DNA from: Sordaria brevicollis
Lineage: Eukaryota; Ascomycota; Sordariomycetes; Sordariales; Sordariaceae
Reading direction: 5' to 3'
DNA: 64,000 nucleotides
Assembly: GCA_033439795.1 (NCBI GenBank)
Contig: JAUTDP010000002.1
Coordinates: 3,410,001-3,474,000, forward strand
Both the position numbers and the translations under genes were made by a program. The notes under the pieces are model-generated. The model was not told the origin of the DNA and did not search any database. It worked only from the letters and a program-made list of their open reading frames with translations. Positions 57,460-64,000 of the stretch are shown here, piece after piece (position 1 is the first letter of the stretch; every line of letters starts with the position of its first letter).

Positions 57460-57598
57460 TACCGTATAATTTCGGGGGATATATCTTGGGGTACTTAGGG
57501 TTAACTACGCGAAAATACCTCCGAACTGCCTTAGGGATCGGGTTGTAGCAGAGAAATGCAGCCAACCCTCAAGATATATCCACCGGAATTATACGGTA
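57460..57598. mobile_element. MITE-like element B (139 bp) with 32-bp TIRs
   Basis: Inverted arms 57460-57491 and 57567-57598 match at 29 of 32 positions and begin TACCGTATAATT. The outer TA again fits a target-site duplication. Only 75 bp separate the arms, so it may be an internally deleted copy. Same terminal signature as elements A and C. Confidence 0.75.
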
Positions 57599-57785
57599 CT
57601 GTAGCACATAGAAACTTCGATGAATTCGAAGTCGACATCCCACGTCAGACGTCAATCTTTCAACTCGCTGCTGCTAGCCTTTCTGTATGTAGCAAAACGT
57701 GCCACGATGCACGGCATGCATTGACTACTTACGTAGGCAATGCAGTAGACGGGATGAACATGCAAGCTGAAACTTTTGACAGCTC

Positions 57786-58074
57786 TACCGTATTAACTCG
57801 CGAGCCTCGCCAAACGCTAATGGCTCTAGTTTGCTGAAGTCTTGCTGAAGTCTACACAAGTGGCTGACAGCGTCAGACCGGTCGCTGCGTTTGGAGATGT
57901 GCGCAAGTTAGATAAATGAGAGAGATTTCTCGAGCTTTTGTAACTGAACAGGTACATGTGCTGGTTTTTGCTGACTGACTGGTTATCCTATTGGTAGGAC
58001 CTGCGCGGCTTTCCAGCAGACTTCAGCAACCTAGAGCCATTAGCGTTTGGCGAGGTTCGCGAGATTCTACGGTA
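57786..58074. mobile_element. MITE-like element C (289 bp) with 57-bp TIRs
   Basis: Inverted arms 57786-57842 and 58018-58074 match at 52 of 57 positions; mismatches cluster in the outer 11 bases and at two inner sites, while 25 bases including CTCGCCAAACGCTAATGGCT are identical. Ends read TA|CCGTA and TACGG|TA. The arms could fold into a long hairpin if transcribed. It lies 187 bp from element B. Confidence 0.8.
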
Positions 58075-59191
58075 GCTAAAATTCCTGACAGTTTGAAATG
58101 TTCGTCAGACGTGGCTTCCGCCGGACTTCTCTCCGTCACCTAGCCCACCCAGTCCACCTACCTGCTAGGTATGAGTAAGTTTCTGGATTGCGGCTCTTCA
58201 TGATGTTCCAGACTCGTCGTCAGCCCTTCTCGTCGTTACCGACATTGAACAACGGTCCCCATTGCATGTCATATCGTCAACTTGATCCATATCCTCAATG
58301 CCTCCAAAGTCTAATTTAACCCCATTTCCATTTCCATTTGCCCCCACATCCCACACAAATCTCCACCTTCAACTCCACTGCCACGCCCAACCTGCAACAA
58401 ATTCATCCACTCACAAAGCAAGCTAACCTCCGGTTACCGAAATCCCGCCATTCTAGACTTTCCCCAATTGGGTACGATCCAGCGAGATCTCGGAACCCGC
58501 CAAGCCCTATCAAGATCTCGATTCTTTGTTGGATGGTCAGTGCTTTGGATTGTAATTTTCCATGTTGAAGCTGCAAGCTTTCATGAGACGGGCTTCGATA
58601 AATTGCTTTGTCAGCGGCCAGGCTTTGCTGAGAAAGTCAATTACCGTGATGGAGACTCCCAAGAACTTCACGAATCCTTTTCAGGGCGATTGCGAGCTTG
58701 GGCCAAGAAGCTGGGCGAGTGCTGGGCGAGACTGGGCGGCTCCGATCACAATTGTGCGAGGTGTTGACAGTACTGTGCTGATAGAAGCTGCCGCGGAGAT
58801 CACTCGGTCAGTCTGCCGAACAGCTTCACTGTGGTTGTTTTTCGGAGACTTTCCGATATGTTATAAACCAGAAGGGTCGCTCCTATCTCTGTTCAGCACA
58901 CATCGAATTCAAGTGAGGGACGTCATCCTAGGTTTTCCAAGAGAACTGCGCCTCGCGATCACGGTTTTGAGCGGAAAGTGAGCTACATCAGATATTTCTT
59001 CATATCTGCTGGAATCAGTCATGTGTAGAATTGCTGAAAAATCTTGTTGGCATTGACTTTTTGAGTGTATATAGACACTACCGACTTTTTGATCAGAGAA
59101 AACAGAAAGACCCAACAACCATGTCATGTTCATTCATCCAAGGTATCCATTTTTCTCATCATCTAAGCTAAGCTACGATATTCTAGACATC
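58075..59191. other. Intergenic, no gene seen
   Basis: About 1.1 kb between element C and the end of the LysRS gene, including its 3' flank. Plus-strand open frames at 58338-58981 overlap in different frames and are unsupported. Confidence 0.4.
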
Positions 59192-61243
<2,052 letters not shown>

Positions 61244-62573
61244 GGTTATCGTTGTTGTGATTGCTGTCCGGGATGAAAGGACAAGCTAGAAACGATGCGC
61301 AGGTACGGCTTTTGAGGAAAAGTTGCAAGGGAGGGCAGTCTAGTTTTTTTTCTAGAGGCGACACTGGCGTTGGTCGCGATTCAATTGACAAACTCGAATC
61401 CACAGCGGGGTAATTTTTTCGACTCAGCGCCGTTAACGGGGGACGGGAACGACTGCCCTACAGCGCGGCCTTCAGCGGGGTGAGTCAAACGTCACAGTGC
61501 CCCTGGGCGGCAAGTACAAACTGACTCTGTCAAGGTGTGGCTCACACGCTTTGTGGCTCTTCGCACTGCCACATGTTTACTTGGAAAGGGGGTGAGCTGT
61601 CGGGCTCGTGAGGTTGCTCGCCCATTTATACCTGACACCAAGCTCAATTCGAGACAGTTATGACTACCCTTAGAGGTCTATAGACATCGCTTAACTCATC
61701 GCCGGAGAAAAGTTTTGCAGAAAGAAGAACTTAGGACGCATCGGCATCTTTTACCCAAGTAAGGCTTCGCAGCTCATGCTACATGCTTAAAAGCGAGCGT
61801 ATTTACTGCAGCTAACTACCATGTGCAACTGAATACCATGGTGCTATGTAGTTGACTCAAAGGGACGCAAGATATATATTGACGGGAGACTGCTTTGGAG
61901 TCACTTTTATCCGAACTAGGAATGTGTCACTGAACTGGAACAGAAGTATAAAACAGGAACACAATTCGTTGCAACTTCTATTGAATGTATAATACTCAGG
62001 CATAAGTAGGTTCGAGTAATGCTTAGTTGTCCCAACAAAAATACCAACCGATATCCCACACTATATACTAGACACTGACATAGCAAAAACCACAACTCTA
62101 GACCACGGACCTCTCAACATGTTGCTGTGATGCCCTCCCATCATGATAGCCAAAACCTTCATTTCCCAACACCACTCCTCGCCTTAATTTGCTACACCTC
62201 CATCAACCGTTCATTTAGACCTCAGTTGGAAAAGACAAATACCACCGCAATCGCTCCTTTGGGTTCATCTCCGAATACCCTTCCAAAGGCTAGCAATGCT
62301 CCCCATGCCATGCACCTCCTGCATGCAGTGCTTGAGTTCGATAAATTCGAGAAAAGTGCAAAGCATATCTCTAATTCACCTCTTCACATCCCGTATAAGG
62401 TAATAACCACGTATAACCTCTTCCTTCCCAGCGCTCAGAAACTATGCAGTGTTCCTTCTCTGAACTTATACCCAAACCCTCCCTTTGTCGACCTTGATAC
62501 CACCCATCTTCCCTTAACCGAGTGAAGGTTCATGTTTACGAACTTGCAGAACGCCCGTCCTCCTTCTTGCGGC
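61244..62573. promoter_or_regulatory. Upstream region of LysRS gene and gene-free stretch
   Basis: About 1.3 kb; the LysRS promoter must lie next to 61244. Short open frames at 62127-62525 on the plus strand are unsupported. Much of 61750-62120 is A/T-richer but without repeats I can define. Confidence 0.4.
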
Positions 62574-63098
62574 CTAGCATACAAGCTCTTGATAGAACAT
62601 TCCCTCAGAAGGTTGAAACCCAGCCCAGAAAGACGGGGGCAGAAAACAGGCGAGGATGGATAGATAACCGCCTGGATCGAGGGGGTAAGCATCACGAATG
62701 GCGCGAGTGGCTGCGCGAGTGGCTGTACGTTTGGCACGAGTGGCACGCAGCTTCTGGATGGTCGTTTGGGTACGACGATTGTTGGCACGCTGCTGCTGCT
62801 GCTGCTGCTGGGTGTTGTTAGTGTTGGTGCTGGTGCTGATGTTGTCAGTAGTCCCCGGCCAAGGGATGAAAACGATCCGAAATACAGAAGTGTCTTCGTT
62901 GTTCGTGTCTTCAGTCTCAGGGTTGGAATTAGGCACAAAGGGACGGTCCTGACGAATTTGATGTCTGGCGGTGTGGTCTCTCTTGGAAGGCTTAGGGGGC
63001 GTGTGTGCCTTTGCTTTCGGTGGAGGCGAAGGGCGGCGATAGTTTTGGGCGTTGCGTTTGTGGCAGCCGCTGTCGCGCGGGCCTCGATGGTCGACCAT
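62574..63098 (-). CDS. Basic polyglutamine-containing protein of unknown function (174 aa)
   Basis: Minus strand, ATG at 63098, starting MVDHRGPRDSGCHKRNAQNY. The first 60 residues are Pro/Lys/Arg-rich, then comes a Thr/Asn-rich stretch with FRIVFIPWPG, then NTNNTQQQQQQQRANNRRTQ with seven consecutive CAG codons, and a repeated Thr-Arg-Ala segment (TRAKRTATRAATRAIRDAY). It ends GGYLSILACFLPPSFWAGFQ..ELVC. Third codon positions are mostly C or G, as in real genes here, which is why I prefer this frame to the overlapping ones at 62435-63253. It could be a DNA- or RNA-binding basic protein, but nothing proves that. Confidence 0.45.
   Translation of the reverse strand: MVDHRGPRDSGCHKRNAQNYRRPSPPPKAKAHTPPKPSKRDHTARHQIRQDRPFVPNSNPETEDTNNEDTSVFRIVFIPWPGTTDNISTSTNTNNTQQQQQQQRANNRRTQTTIQKLRATRAKRTATRAATRAIRDAYPLDPGGYLSILACFLPPSFWAGFQPSEGMFYQELVC
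62789..62810 (+). repeat. (GCT)7 / (CAG)7 microsatellite
   Basis: Seven GCT triplets plus one extra GC-derived base pair at the edge, read as CAG glutamine codons on the minus strand in the ORF 63098-62574. Likely length-variable between strains. Confidence 0.9.
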
Positions 63099-64000
63099 GA
63101 TGACGGCTCGAAGAGTTGGCAGTGTGGTGTATGAGAAGACCGATGAAGAAGTTGTTCGTTCGTGTGGTGCGTTGCAACGACTTGTGAGTGAGCTGCGAAT
63201 TTAGAGTTGATCCTGTGTATTGTCGGCTTTTCCACGCTCAGTCGGCAAGGCACGATTGATGAAGAACGGAGATAAACTTGTCCTACCCTTGATGGACTTC
63301 AGGAAAAATGAAGCAGGATGTTCAGGGAATCACTCTACTGGTTTATTGTAGACTGGTTGAGTTGGTCTCCTTCCTTAGACGGTCGGGAGGTAAGCCGGAA
63401 TGAATAGCAGAGTCGAAGATATGGTCGGAGGATTGAAACAAGTCTAGAAGATATGGATTCACAGGTAGTCGAGACCAGTATCGGGGTTTGTCAAGTCTGG
63501 TTGGGTTCAGATATTAAACTTTGTGTATGGGGAGTAAAATGAGGGAGAGAAGGAAATGTATGGTAGGACACCGAAACATGACTTTATATACTCTGAATGT
63601 GCGCAATAAATCTGGCCATTAGGGCAAACAAGATCATTGAGGCATTGTGCATCGCATATCCATGGATGTATTGGTACTGCAAGGCCGTTCATCGCGCTTC
63701 AGTCGTGCAAGTGAACCCGTCTTTGCTGCTCGTCAAATTTCTCGGTGTGCCTAGTAATGTTTAAGGAAGAGGCTAATTCAACCGAACCATGGAAATCGAA
63801 TCGCGTTATCGTCAATGAGAACGATCAGTGACGGCATGGATATATTGTTCAAGTGACGCCACGGAGAGATATCTCGACTCGAAGTGGAACCTGAAAGGTA
63901 CCTCATCGTGAAGTGTGCCTGTGAAAGTAGCACGTTGCTTCTGGTAGCTGGTTTTGCTGTATGGCCGTAGCGGTTCCGACAGAAACGGTACCCGTTAGGT
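63099..64000. other. Right edge, no gene seen
   Basis: About 0.9 kb that would include the promoter of the polyglutamine ORF. No other supported coding sequence; any gene here is cut by the window end. Confidence 0.35.

Noticed and set aside
57556..57837. 93-residue plus-strand frame
   Set aside because: It runs from the right arm of element B into the left arm of element C, so it is not an independent gene.
62435..63253. 272-residue minus-strand frame overlapping the polyglutamine ORF
   Set aside because: Codon third positions and composition favour the 63098-62574 frame; the longer frame is low-complexity Thr/Ser/Pro.

Overview
The window is nuclear DNA of a filamentous ascomycete, most likely Neurospora or a close Sordariales relative. 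Three things point there: genes with short introns (about 55-110 bp, GT..AG, usually a CTAAC/CTGAC branch site), gene products typical of that group (a PIR-type cell-wall protein, a GH7 cellulase, a Hul4-like ubiquitin ligase), and a 4.5-kb block whose TA-dinucleotide-rich, stop-riddled sequence is what repeat-induced point mutation (RIP) leaves behind. Species identity is an inference.

Layout. 1-2087 holds no convincing gene. 2088-6867 is a transposon relic: a TIR-bounded element of about 300 bp appears to have been split by a 4.46-kb RIP-mutated insertion carrying six 35-bp tandem repeats. 7.4-16.6 kb holds five plus-strand genes (MARVEL-like membrane protein, PIR-type cell-wall protein, WBP4-like U1-type zinc-finger protein, two uncharacterised proteins). 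18.1-27.8 kb holds three minus-strand genes (GT4 glycosyltransferase, nuclear-looking coiled-coil protein, secreted GH7 endoglucanase) separated by long gene-poor stretches.

From about 28 to 41 kb the window changes character. It holds small lineage-type ORFs, at least two and probably three broken genes (29.3-30.0, 36.2-37.0, 38.7-39.3 kb), a 315-bp TIR element, and a pair of 60-residue paralogous ORFs about 2.1 kb apart. From 41.3 kb onward conserved housekeeping genes dominate: an AZUL+HECT ubiquitin ligase, the ribosome-biogenesis factor REI1 divergent from it, a 1659-residue ABCA transporter, and cytosolic lysyl-tRNA synthetase. Two more TIR elements lie in the gap between the transporter and the synthetase. 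A polyglutamine ORF sits near the right edge.

The genes do not form one pathway. PIR protein, GT4 enzyme and endoglucanase act on carbohydrate or cell wall; WBP4-like protein (splicing), REI1 (60S maturation) and LysRS (translation) are gene-expression functions. The most unusual material is the set of three short inverted-repeat elements sharing TA|CCGTA...TACGG|TA ends, the nested RIP structure, the 60-aa paralog pair with mainly synonymous-type divergence, and the about 160-residue insertion just before the HECT catalytic cysteine. I saw no tRNA, rRNA or CRISPR.
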